A DNA stretch of 64,000 bases from Nostoc sp. TH1S01 (GTDB taxonomy: Bacteria > Cyanobacteriota > Cyanobacteriia > Cyanobacteriales > Nostocaceae), in NCBI GenBank assembly GCA_018993265.1, contig JAGKSW010000054.1, positions 95,862 through 159,861 of the forward strand. Direction: 5' to 3'. Made by a program: the position numbers and the translations under genes. Below the pieces are notes generated by a model. That model searched no databases. It was not told the DNA's origin and saw only the letters and a program-made list of their open reading frames with translations. The first letter of the stretch is position 1. The number at the start of each line of letters is the position of its first letter. Below, piece after piece: positions 16,495-25,061 of the stretch.

Positions 16495-17027
16495 GGTTGA
16501 TTTTGGAAAGTAAAAAATAAACCTTAGTATTAATATCGCTTTCTATAAATGTTTATTTATTACTACAGCGATTCCCAGTTAAATGAGGTACAGAACTAAT
16601 GTTTTTTAAGGCAGAGGTTTGCCTAATTTTACAGCAATGTATTAAGTAACTCAGCAGATTAAGCAACGCTATAGTAATTTGCTTTAGAAAAAACAGCTAT
16701 TAGAAAATAAATCATATTAAATGTTTTTGCCATTTTAGAAAGCAAGCTTAATGTCATGGAATTATGACATTGATTTTTAGAATACAACCTAAATAACTCA
16801 ATAAAACTTGGAAAAGATATAAATAACTAATAAAAAATATTAAATATAATTATATTTATATAAAAAATTAATGAGACTTTATTTTTATTTGCAGGTATTG
16901 CTTTAATAAAAAAGCTAATATAGTCACTGCATTGCAGCAATCAACTAAGCATATTTATGCGAAAAGCTCGGAGTTACTTTTTCTGAACTCCAAGCTTCAG
17001 CTTCAGAGCACATCTAAATCTTATGTA
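16495..17027. other. AT-rich gap
   Basis: About 530 bp, strongly AT-rich at 16740-16920 (stretches of A/T such as AATATTAAATATAATTATATTT). No ORF, RNA or clear repeat is seen. It contains the promoter of the HPP gene (minus strand) and the 3' end of the GH116 transcript (minus strand). Confidence 0.6.
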
Positions 17028-19481
17028 CTATTTACTCATCACTAAATAAACACCCCAAATCGCCATCGCGCGGAGATAAGTACTAGCGCGGAAAGTTCCG
17101 GCGGCGGTTATAGCTTCTGGGGTGCGGAATTGCAAGCCGTTGTTGTAAATTTGCTGCACTACAGCTTGTGTTAACCGCAAAGCTTCATCCTGCATTCCCA
17201 TCTGCACGAGAAACGCCGCTAGTCCAAAATTGATTCCTGTCCACACTTCTAAAGGATGGGTGGCTTTGGGGTTTTCTGGTGAACCATCGGGAAGCACACC
17301 ATTCGCCGCGCCAAATTCACCATTTTGGAACTTCAAGAAACAAGCATCATAAACAGTCTTGAGAGCAGAAAGGGCGCGATCGCTCGGTACAATATCTGGT
17401 AGTTCTAGCAATCTGGCATAAAATTGCCCACATAATTGATCTGCCATCACCACAGCAGAACCACTACCACTATCTAACCGATAATATTGCCCGTTCCACA
17501 ACTTTTCCTCATAGATAGGACGAGATTGCGCTAACCATTGCTCATAGATAGACTTTTGTTTCTCTGCGCTCTCTGTGCCCACCGAAGTTTGCTCAACGGG
17601 GGGAACCCCCGCACGCAACTTCTCTCTGTGGTTCATTATTAAAATATCACTAATTGCGATCGCCGCTTCCAAAGCCGCCAACCACAACCCGCCACAATAA
17701 GCACTCACACCCTGTAACCGCCAATCATCAAAGGTTTGGTCTGGTGCGCCAGAATTTTCTGGAATACCATCGCCATCTTTGTCGAAAGTTTTCAAATAAT
17801 CGAGAGTTTGGACAATTGCATCCCAACAATCTGCCAAGAACTCTACATCATCAGCACCAGTCAGCAAATAATCTCGGTAAACTTGTAAAACAAAATCGCA
17901 ACTTAAATCTTTCCACAAATTACAGTCTTGATAGCAGGTGTAATTAGTTTTCTCCCAAACATGTTCATTGGGTGCGCCTAAATCGTGGGGTGTAGCACCT
18001 GCGACTTTCCGGGCGGCAGTTGTCGTATCTGCACCAATGGTATAGTAATAGCCAATAATCCGTTGATGGTCATCACTTTGGGGAATTGCTCTAGCAAAAG
18101 CCCGCATCACCGACTTTTCTAGTTCTGGGAACAGCAACAGCAACCCAAAGGAACCGTATAACCGCACATCTAAACTTTCATACCAACGGTAATCTAAACA
18201 TTCCAGCACAGCAAATTGGCCGATAGGGTCGAGTTCCGATGCTGCACTCCAGAGAGTACCACCGCTAGTTAAGTCATATAATTCGTTAAATAACGCCATT
18301 TTGAACCAATCAGGCAAATCTTCGCGCTGGAGAATTGGTGCTTGCCAACTTTGAATTTGCGATCGCCATGTTTGATAATTTTCTAAAGCAGTAGTCGCAA
18401 TTTCCCAAGCATGATTGCCATTTTTACCAAAGAAATCTGTATATCTGCGGTAATAATTTACTCCGGCGGCAAACTCTGTCACAGGGAGATCCCAAGCCAA
18501 CACAAAGGGAATTTCTAAAGTTTCCCCTGGTTGGAGAGTGAAGCGAACTGCGATCGCACTTCCTAACTGTTGATTTTCTACCGCTGGATTTGCATCTATA
18601 TAATTAAGCAAAGAACCTTCAGCCGCAAAGCTTTGCCATACCTCCTCACCCGTACCTTCAGGATGCCATTTGCTGTGGTGAAAAACTTCCACTTGCGGAT
18701 GTTTCACCGTTGCAATACACCAACTCCCGTCACCTTCTTTCACAGGTTCAGTAATTCCAACCCGTCCTAAAAAACACCCAAAGTATTCCGAATTTTCCAC
18801 TACCTGATTGTAATTTCCCTGACTTTCACCACAGCGTGGCTGATACTCATAAACTGGGCTACCATCATCGCGTATCTTGACTTCTGGCGACTTCAACGCA
18901 TTAGTAAACCAGCCCACCATATTTTGCCAAGTCAACATAATGCTGAGGGTAATTGGTGCATTGCTAGGGTTATGCGCCTTCCACAAAAACACCGCCACAG
19001 GATAGCTAGTTTCTTGATAATTATTTGCCCAGATTGGCGAAAACTGCTCACAAGTTAGTTGTGATTGAAAGACATTTTCATACACAAACCAACTGCGCGG
19101 ATATAAAGAATGATATGTTCCTGTCAAAGCTGACTCAGTACTGGCTGGATACCATTGCCAAGCCTGAAGACTACCATCTTCCGGTGATTGAGTAGACAAA
19201 GCATAGGCTTGAGAAGATGTGCCATTCGACTCAAACACACTGAATTGACAAGCCGGGACATTTTTAAAGATATGTTCACCGCCATCGATGTGCCACAGGT
19301 TAAAATCTCCCCTCGAAGAACGCCCAATACAACCTGCACCAAAACCACCCAAAGGCATCCCATGCCAAGGGCCATCGTCAAGATTGCTGGCGTAGCGGAC
19401 GGTATAAGGTTTGTCCCAACCTAAACCGATGGGACGATTCCAAGTGCAAGAAGGAATTTCTGGGGATTGTTGATTTGTCAT
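17028..19481 (-). CDS. GH116-family glucosidase (GBA2/DUF608-like)
   Basis: 817 residues. Relatives are non-lysosomal glucosylceramidase GBA2 and bacterial beta-glucosidases of glycoside hydrolase family 116. The N-terminal beta-sandwich holds GMPLGGFGAGCIGRSSRGDFNLWHIDGG; the C-terminal (alpha/alpha)6 domain holds DGDGIPENSGAPDQTFDDW with the acid/base motif, CGGLWLAALEAAIAI, and ATHPLEVWTGINFGLAAFLV. No signal peptide, so cytosolic. Residues about 614-637 (REKLRAGVPPVEQTSVGTES) are not family sequence: the DNA there (17575-17636) is a copy of an intergenic repeat that kept the frame. The true substrate is not known for cyanobacterial members. Confidence 0.88.
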   Translation of the reverse strand: MTNQQSPEIPSCTWNRPIGLGWDKPYTVRYASNLDDGPWHGMPLGGFGAGCIGRSSRGDFNLWHIDGGEHIFKNVPACQFSVFESNGTSSQAYALSTQSPEDGSLQAWQWYPASTESALTGTYHSLYPRSWFVYENVFQSQLTCEQFSPIWANNYQETSYPVAVFLWKAHNPSNAPITLSIMLTWQNMVGWFTNALKSPEVKIRDDGSPVYEYQPRCGESQGNYNQVVENSEYFGCFLGRVGITEPVKEGDGSWCIATVKHPQVEVFHHSKWHPEGTGEEVWQSFAAEGSLLNYIDANPAVENQQLGSAIAVRFTLQPGETLEIPFVLAWDLPVTEFAAGVNYYRRYTDFFGKNGNHAWEIATTALENYQTWRSQIQSWQAPILQREDLPDWFKMALFNELYDLTSGGTLWSAASELDPIGQFAVLECLDYRWYESLDVRLYGSFGLLLLFPELEKSVMRAFARAIPQSDDHQRIIGYYYTIGADTTTAARKVAGATPHDLGAPNEHVWEKTNYTCYQDCNLWKDLSCDFVLQVYRDYLLTGADDVEFLADCWDAIVQTLDYLKTFDKDGDGIPENSGAPDQTFDDWRLQGVSAYCGGLWLAALEAAIAISDILIMNHREKLRAGVPPVEQTSVGTESAEKQKSIYEQWLAQSRPIYEEKLWNGQYYRLDSGSGSAVVMADQLCGQFYARLLELPDIVPSDRALSALKTVYDACFLKFQNGEFGAANGVLPDGSPENPKATHPLEVWTGINFGLAAFLVQMGMQDEALRLTQAVVQQIYNNGLQFRTPEAITAAGTFRASTYLRAMAIWGVYLVMSK

Positions 19482-19645
19482 CGCCTGATGTCACAGCGTG
19501 CAGTTACGCTAAGGAAGCTTAACGCGATGTGTAATTTTTCTCAAGTTTTTCCTGTAAGTCCAAATGACATCCTTTAGAGAGATGAACTGTCAAGCTAATA
19601 TTTCTACATTAATCACGGATGTCTGCTTAAGCACTAGGACATTTT

Positions 19646-19674
19646 AAGGCTTAACAAAACGTTAAGCCTTTTTC
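19646..19674 (+). terminator. Rho-independent terminator-like hairpin
   Basis: AAGGCTTAAC (19646-19655), loop AAAAC, GTTAAGCCTT (19661-19670), then TTTCTTT. The strand that ends in T is plus, yet no plus-strand gene precedes it: the neighbour is the GH116 start on the minus strand. It therefore suggests a short plus-strand transcript from about 19500-19640. Confidence 0.6.
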
Positions 19675-19849
19675 TTTAAAATGACTAACGCAGTGAGATG
19701 AAAATCAAGCGTTTTGGCGTGTACGTATCTCAAACCCATACACCCAACACCCTTTCACGCTTTCACTCAGTCTCCACAGACAATCTTTTTGCGTAAGTTC
19801 TCACCTTTACACTCCATACCCCGACCTGTTTATGCAAAAATTTCATTAA

Positions 19850-19974
19850 AAACCTGCAATTATTGCATGAATGCGGATGCAATAATTGCTGACAAGTGCG
19901 ATTCTCTTTTATGTAGGAATAGGTTGATGCTGATAGAGATAGATACCCCTGGTCAAACCGGGGGCTTTTTATTT
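19850..19974 (+). ncRNA. Candidate small RNA with terminator
   Basis: A perfect 12-bp stem GCAATTATTGCA / TGCAATAATTGC (19856-19867 and 19878-19889, 10-nt loop) is followed by about 55 nt of unpaired sequence and a GC-rich terminator stem CCCCTGGT / ACCGGGGG (19946-19962) with T-run to 19970. No ORF with a plausible RBS covers it. The two-hairpin layout with a terminal Rho-independent terminator is typical of trans-acting sRNAs. I do not recognise the family. Confidence 0.45.
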
Positions 19975-20133
19975 ACAGCCTAGCTATAGTAAAGTTTTGA
20001 TCTGCTATGGGAATCCGGTTGGATTTCCGAATTGACTGGTGTGGTGCGCGAAGCGCAGCGCAAGCGCGATAGGCAGGCAGTGGGGAATGAGGAGTAGGCA
20101 TTAATGTCAACTTAAGGTAAAATTCATATCCCG

Positions 20134-20263
20134 CAAGGAACTCAAGTTCCTTGCTCATAGCAAAAGTCATCTGAAGATGACTAAATATACCCCAAATTTT
20201 TTAGTCTACTTAAGTAGACTTGAGCTATTAGCCTTGAACTTGAGTTCAAGGCGGGTGACGAAG
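20134..20263. repeat. Array of four consecutive palindromes
   Basis: CAAGGAACT..AGTTCCTTG (20134-20153), AGTCATCT..AGATGACT (20165-20182), AGTCTACTTAAGTAGACT (20203-20220, perfect), GCCTTGAACT..AGTTCAAGGC (20231-20252), then GGGTGACGAAGCCC. Each stem is 8-10 bp with 0-2 bases at the centre. Could be a structured RNA, the end of a Y1-transposase (IS200/IS605-like) element or a MITE. Confidence 0.65.
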
Positions 20264-20326
20264 CCCACGTTCACTGATTTTTCAGAAATCAAATATTTTT
20301 TGTGTATTTAAATAATTTATGGTTAC

Positions 20327-20356
20327 TTACCAACTTTTCTCATGTTAGGTTGGTAA
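20327..20356 (+). promoter_or_regulatory. Inverted repeat in the modA leader
   Basis: TTACCAAC (20327-20334) and GTTGGTAA (20349-20356), 14 bp apart, 26 bp before the modA start codon. It may be an operator controlling the molybdate operon or a leader hairpin. It does not match the E. coli ModE box. Confidence 0.35.
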
Positions 20357-20381
20357 TTAATAGATGAATTAAAGACTGGAA

Positions 20382-21200
20382 ATGAGTTTTAAACGCATTT
20401 TAGCTTTTAGTTGTTGGTTATTGTTTGCTTGTCTGTTAGTTATTGGTTGCAATCAAGCAAATACACCCAACTCAGCCACAACTACTAGTCCAACTGCCCA
20501 AACAACTACTTTAACTATCTCCGCCGCTGCTAGTCTCAAAGACGCACTCGAAGCAATCAAACCAATTTATAGCCAGTCAAAACCAAGCGTTAACCTAGCC
20601 TACAACTTTGGTTCATCGGGTGCTTTACAGCAACAAATTGAACAAGGCGCAAAAGTTGATGTTTTTATCTCGGCTGCAACTAAACAAATAGATGCACTTG
20701 AGAAAAAAGGCTTATTAGTTGATGGTACACGTAAAAATTTGTTGAAAAATCAATTAGTATTAATTGCCCCACAAAACTCGACAACCATATCAGATTTTAA
20801 AGATTTAACTTTGCCGCTGATTAAGAAAGTTGCTTTAGGTGAACCCAAGAGTGTACCTGCGGGACAATATGCTCAACAAGTTTTGACTTCGTTAAAAATT
20901 GCTGACAAACTAAAAGGTAAAGTTGTTTACGCTAAAGATGTGCGGCAGGCTCTCAATTATGTAGAGTCTGGTAATGTTGATGCTGGTTTAGTTTATCTTT
21001 CTGATGCGAAAAGTAGCTCAAAAGTGAAAATAGTAACCACTGCACCGGAAAGTAGCCATTCTCCTATTGTCTATCCAATAGCAGTGATTAAAAGTAGTAA
21101 AAATATTGATGCTGCTAAAGATTTTGAGCAGTTTTTATCTAGTAGTAATGAAGCCAAAAATATATTTGAAGAACAAGGTTTTGTGTTGGCTGGAAGTTGA
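20382..21200 (+). CDS. modA: Molybdate ABC transporter, substrate-binding lipoprotein
   Basis: 272 residues. The N-terminus is a lipoprotein signal (CWLLFACLLVIGC, Cys23), then a Thr/Ser-rich linker and the binding-protein fold: LTISAAASLKDALEAIKPIYSQSKPSVNLAYNFGSSGALQQQIEQGAKVDVFISAATKQIDALEKKGLL, typical of ModA with the oxyanion-contact serines (AAAS and GSSG). It would capture molybdate or tungstate in the periplasm for the ModBC transporter 63 bp downstream. It matters here because nitrogenase and nitrate reductase need molybdenum. Confidence 0.95.
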   Translation: MSFKRILAFSCWLLFACLLVIGCNQANTPNSATTTSPTAQTTTLTISAAASLKDALEAIKPIYSQSKPSVNLAYNFGSSGALQQQIEQGAKVDVFISAATKQIDALEKKGLLVDGTRKNLLKNQLVLIAPQNSTTISDFKDLTLPLIKKVALGEPKSVPAGQYAQQVLTSLKIADKLKGKVVYAKDVRQALNYVESGNVDAGLVYLSDAKSSSKVKIVTTAPESSHSPIVYPIAVIKSSKNIDAAKDFEQFLSSSNEAKNIFEEQGFVLAGS

Positions 21201-21263
21201 CGGGAGAAGACAGAATAATTTTAGATTTTGAATTTTGATTGGAAAATAGATATTTGAGTAAAT

Positions 21264-23075
21264 ATGCCACAGGATTTATCACCCCTTTGGATATCACTAA
21301 AAACTTCATTATTGGCAACAGTTATTACTTTTTTTGTAGGCATAGCTGCGGCTTATTGGATGCTCAGCTATCGTGGCAAGGCTAAATCTTTGATTGAAAG
21401 TATTTTTGTTGCACCGCTAATTTTACCTCCAACAGTTGTGGGCTTTTTACTGCTGTTATTTTTTGGCAAGAATGGGCCTGTGGGGAAACTCATGGAGCCT
21501 TTTGACTTGACAATTGTTTTTACTTGGTATGGTGCAGCGATCGCAGCAACGGTGGTTTCTTTTCCATTAATGTATAAAACTGCCCTGGGAGCTTTTGAAC
21601 AAATTGATAATAATTTACTGCGGGTGGCGAGAACCCTGGGTGCAAGTGAATCCAGAATATTTTGGCGAATTAGTTTACCTTTAGCCTTACCCGGAATTTT
21701 AGCAGCGACGACCTTGGCTTTTGCCCGTGCCTTGGGTGAATTCGGCGCAACCTTAATGCTGGCTGGGAATATTCCTGGTCAAACCCAGACGATTCCAATG
21801 GCGATTTATTTTGCTGTGGAAGCAGGGGCGATGGATGAAGCTTGGTTTTGGGCGATCGCAATTATGGTAATTTCCCTATCAGGAATTTTTGCAGTGAATT
21901 TTTGGCAGGAAGTTAGAGAGAAGGGAAAACGCAAGGAAGCAGGAACGCGAAAACCAGAAAGACGAGTTGCTCAATCTCCTACTGTGTCTGCGCCAACTTC
22001 CGAAATCGGACTGTTTGTAGATATTGAAAAAAAATTACCCAGTTTTCATTTGCAAGTTTCCTTCAGTACCAACGAGCAACCCCTGGGATTGTTGGGCGGT
22101 TCCGGCGCAGGTAAAAGCATGATTCTGCGTTGCATTGCGGGAATCGAAACACCAACTAGAGGAAGGATCGTGTTGAATGGTAGAGTATTGTTTGATTCTG
22201 AAAAAGGCATTAATGTACCTAGCCGCGATCGCCGCATTGGTTTTTTAGTCCAAAATTATGCTTTGTTTCCGAATATGACAGTGGCGGAAAACATTGCTTT
22301 TGGTTTACCCAAGAAATTATCTGCGGGAAGTGAACGCTCACAAATCGAAGAACAACTAATAGCCATGCAGTTACCAGGATTAGGCGATCGCTATCCGCAT
22401 CAACTTTCCGGCGGTCAACAACAACGGGTGGCTTTAGCCAGAGCCTTAGCCAGTCAACCAGAAGCATTACTTCTCGATGAGCCATTTTCCGCCCTCGATA
22501 CTCATCTGCGGAATCAATTAGAACAGCAGATGACCGAAACCTTAGCCGATTACCAAGGTGTTGCTTTATTTGTGACCCATAACATGGATGAAGCTTACCG
22601 AGTTTGTCCCAACTTATTGGTGTTGGAACAAGGTCAAGCAGTACATCACGGCTCCAAATATGAAGTTTTCCAGCATCCTGCTAGTGTGAGTGTGGCTCAA
22701 TTAACTGGCTGTAAGAACTTTTCTCGCGCTGTCGCTCAAGGAACGCAAACAATCCAAGCACTGGATTGGGGTTGTCACCTGGAAGTTGTCCAAGCAATTC
22801 CTGATGAACTATCTCACGTTGGTATTCGCGCTCATCAACTAATTTTTTCCCATGATGGATCTCAAGTTAATACCTTTCCCTGTTGGTTAGCCAGAACCAG
22901 TGAAACACCTCATCGGATGACATTATTTTTAAAACTACATACTGCCCCGAATAATCCTCAAGACTATCATCTGCAAGCCGAGGTTTTCAAAGAAAAATGG
23001 GCAAATATCAAAGACCAACCTTACCCTTGGTATGTGCGTTTAGACCCCATACGTTTGATGTTAATGGAAAACTAG
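21264..23075 (+). CDS. modBC: Molybdate ABC transporter permease-ATPase fusion
   Basis: 603 residues joining two proteins that are separate in most bacteria. Residues 1 to about 220 are the permease: five membrane segments and the coupling-loop EAA motif TLGASESRIFWRISLPLALPGI. A charged linker (REKGKRKEAGTRKPERRVAQ) leads to the ATPase: Walker A GGSGAGKS, signature LSGGQQQRVALARAL, Walker B ALLLDEPFSALD, switch His in VTHNMDEA. The C-terminal part is a TOBE/mop-like region. Such a ModBC fusion is known from Anabaena-type cyanobacteria. It forms a two-gene operon with modA. Confidence 0.94.
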   Translation: MPQDLSPLWISLKTSLLATVITFFVGIAAAYWMLSYRGKAKSLIESIFVAPLILPPTVVGFLLLLFFGKNGPVGKLMEPFDLTIVFTWYGAAIAATVVSFPLMYKTALGAFEQIDNNLLRVARTLGASESRIFWRISLPLALPGILAATTLAFARALGEFGATLMLAGNIPGQTQTIPMAIYFAVEAGAMDEAWFWAIAIMVISLSGIFAVNFWQEVREKGKRKEAGTRKPERRVAQSPTVSAPTSEIGLFVDIEKKLPSFHLQVSFSTNEQPLGLLGGSGAGKSMILRCIAGIETPTRGRIVLNGRVLFDSEKGINVPSRDRRIGFLVQNYALFPNMTVAENIAFGLPKKLSAGSERSQIEEQLIAMQLPGLGDRYPHQLSGGQQQRVALARALASQPEALLLDEPFSALDTHLRNQLEQQMTETLADYQGVALFVTHNMDEAYRVCPNLLVLEQGQAVHHGSKYEVFQHPASVSVAQLTGCKNFSRAVAQGTQTIQALDWGCHLEVVQAIPDELSHVGIRAHQLIFSHDGSQVNTFPCWLARTSETPHRMTLFLKLHTAPNNPQDYHLQAEVFKEKWANIKDQPYPWYVRLDPIRLMLMEN

Positions 23076-23176
23076 TACAAAAAGGCTGAAGTCTGAAGTA
23101 TGAAGTCTGAAATGAAAAAAATCAGTACACTCAGATAAGGCTTCTTTCCTACTCCCCACTCCCTACTCCCTATTTT

Positions 23177-25003
23177 TTAACGATATTGCTGCGCTTGAGT
23201 TTCATATAAATAGGCATAGCGATTACCTATTTGTATCAGTTCATCATGAGTCCCACTTTCGATAATTGTGCCGTTTTCCATGACATAAATGCGATCGGCC
23301 ATTTTGACAGTAGATAAGCGATGGCTAATTAAAATTGCTGCTTGATTTTGGATTAATTGACGGAATTTTTCAAACACTTCATATTCCGCTTTTGGATCCA
23401 TTGCACTAGTCGGTTCGTCTAAAACTATCAACTGAGAATCTCTTAAAAATGCTCGCGCTAAAGCAATTTTTTGCCACTGACCAATACTTAATTCTTCTCC
23501 TTGGTCAAATAATTTACCCAAAATTGTGTCATAACCTTTAGGTAATTTGCTAATTACATCATCCGCACCAGAACGACGCGCTGCCGCCATAATACTTTCT
23601 CGATTGGCTGGCAAGTCAATGTTAGCTAACCAAATGTTTTCCTGGGCTGTAAAGTTATATTTAGCGTAGTCTTGAAAAATTACGCTGATGTCGCGGCGTA
23701 ATTCAGAAATTTTATAGTCTCTAATATCAACACCATCAATTGTGATGCAGCCAGCCGTAGGATCATACAAGCGACACAGCAATTTAATTAAAGTTGTTTT
23801 TCCAGAACCATTTTCACCAACTAGTGCTACTACTTCTCCTGGCTTGATGCTCAAATTGATATTATGCAGTGCTTGGCGAGTTGTAGTGGAATATTGAAAA
23901 CTCACATTATGAAACACAATACCTGTCTGCATTGGTTGAGGTATTGGTTGAGGATTGATTGGCTCAACCAATCTGGGTTGCAGGTCAAGAAACTCGTAGA
24001 GATTACCTAAAAATAAATTATCTTCGTAAAGTGCCGAAACGTTTGCTAGTAAACTTTTAATATCGTTTTGCCCTCGTTGCAGTGCTTGGTAATAAAGAAC
24101 TAAATCACCCAAACGCAGAACACCATTTATAGCTTGATAAATAATTAAAGCATAAATAGCAAATATGAGAATCCCGGCGATCGCTTCGGCTGCAAAGTTA
24201 GCCACAAAGCGTTGTGTAAAAATTTTCAGGCTTTCTTTATAGATTTGTCTACGGATGCGGAGATACCAATTACTAAAATAGTGACCTAAATCAAATAAGC
24301 GAATTTCTTTGGCAAATTGGTCTGATGTCAGCATCCAAGCTAAATAAAAACCTTGGCGTTGCAATGGTGTCCATTTGCGCTGCCAATTATACATAATTCG
24401 ACTATATTTGACTCGCACTAACATTGCAGGCAAGGCAGCTACAAATAAAACACCAATAATTCCCCAATGCAGTGTCAGCAACAAACCAATCATTGCTACT
24501 AAAGAAATACTATTTTGACCAATTTGTGCTAAACGATTGAGAATTTGGGGTGGTCGATAAGGTGCTTCTTGTTGCGCTCTTTGTAGGGTATCGTAGTATA
24601 AAGGATTTTCGTAGTACTCTAAGTCTGCTGCAATAGATTTGGCGTTAATAATTCCTTGCATATAGTCAGTCACCCTTTGAGAGTGGGCAGTGATGACTAG
24701 TTCTGTCAAGGAGTTAGCCAGTGTAGTTAATAAAGTCACTCCACCAGCTATGGCAATTAACACTAAGACGTTACGAAATGCTACTGCTTTGTCTGCTTGG
24801 CTCAGGTTGGCAGCTACGGCATCGATAATAAGTTTTGAGAGATAAATGGAGACTACTGGTAATATACCTTGAATAGTCAGTAAAACTACGCGAGCGATCG
24901 TCCAACCAGGGCTACTTTGCCATACTAAGCGCAATGCAGGTACAAGACGTAGGGTTTGGTTGATTTTTTGTTTGATAGTTTTGCCTGCTTGCATAAATCT
25001 CAC
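23177..25003 (-). CDS. ABC exporter of the lasso-peptide cluster (LasD-type)
   Basis: 608 residues, a half-transporter with an N-terminal six-helix permease domain (..TIARVVLLTIQGILPVVSIYLSKLIID.. to ..IAGILIFAIYALIIYQAI..) and a C-terminal ATPase: Walker A GENGSGKTTL, signature LSIGQWQKIALARA, Walker B LIVLDEPTSAMD, switch ISHRLST. It has no C39 protease domain, as expected for lasso-peptide exporters, which rely on a separate B2 protease. It follows the PRTase-PqqD gene by 58 bp on the same strand and is the last gene of the cluster, where it would export the mature peptides. Confidence 0.88.
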   Translation of the reverse strand: MRFMQAGKTIKQKINQTLRLVPALRLVWQSSPGWTIARVVLLTIQGILPVVSIYLSKLIIDAVAANLSQADKAVAFRNVLVLIAIAGGVTLLTTLANSLTELVITAHSQRVTDYMQGIINAKSIAADLEYYENPLYYDTLQRAQQEAPYRPPQILNRLAQIGQNSISLVAMIGLLLTLHWGIIGVLFVAALPAMLVRVKYSRIMYNWQRKWTPLQRQGFYLAWMLTSDQFAKEIRLFDLGHYFSNWYLRIRRQIYKESLKIFTQRFVANFAAEAIAGILIFAIYALIIYQAINGVLRLGDLVLYYQALQRGQNDIKSLLANVSALYEDNLFLGNLYEFLDLQPRLVEPINPQPIPQPMQTGIVFHNVSFQYSTTTRQALHNINLSIKPGEVVALVGENGSGKTTLIKLLCRLYDPTAGCITIDGVDIRDYKISELRRDISVIFQDYAKYNFTAQENIWLANIDLPANRESIMAAARRSGADDVISKLPKGYDTILGKLFDQGEELSIGQWQKIALARAFLRDSQLIVLDEPTSAMDPKAEYEVFEKFRQLIQNQAAILISHRLSTVKMADRIYVMENGTIIESGTHDELIQIGNRYAYLYETQAQQYR

Positions 25004-25061
25004 TGTAGTATTGCCCCAAGCCCAGGTAGAATTAGCTGGTTAATTGATCATTTTGCCACAA

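Larger units (their letters stand above)
19482..20381. other. Gene-free, hairpin-rich region upstream of modA
   Basis: 900 bp without a convincing gene; the open frames here have no protein-like character. It holds a terminator at 19646-19674, a candidate small RNA at about 19850-19974, an end of an AGGACTTACGC-type repeat at about 19795, four consecutive palindromes at 20134-20252, and an inverted repeat just before modA (20327-20356). Confidence 0.7.

Noticed and set aside
19714..20170. Open frames of 65-89 codons in the gene-free region
   Set aside because: They run through repeats and hairpins (one is mostly a translated MITE end) and have no RBS or protein-like pattern.
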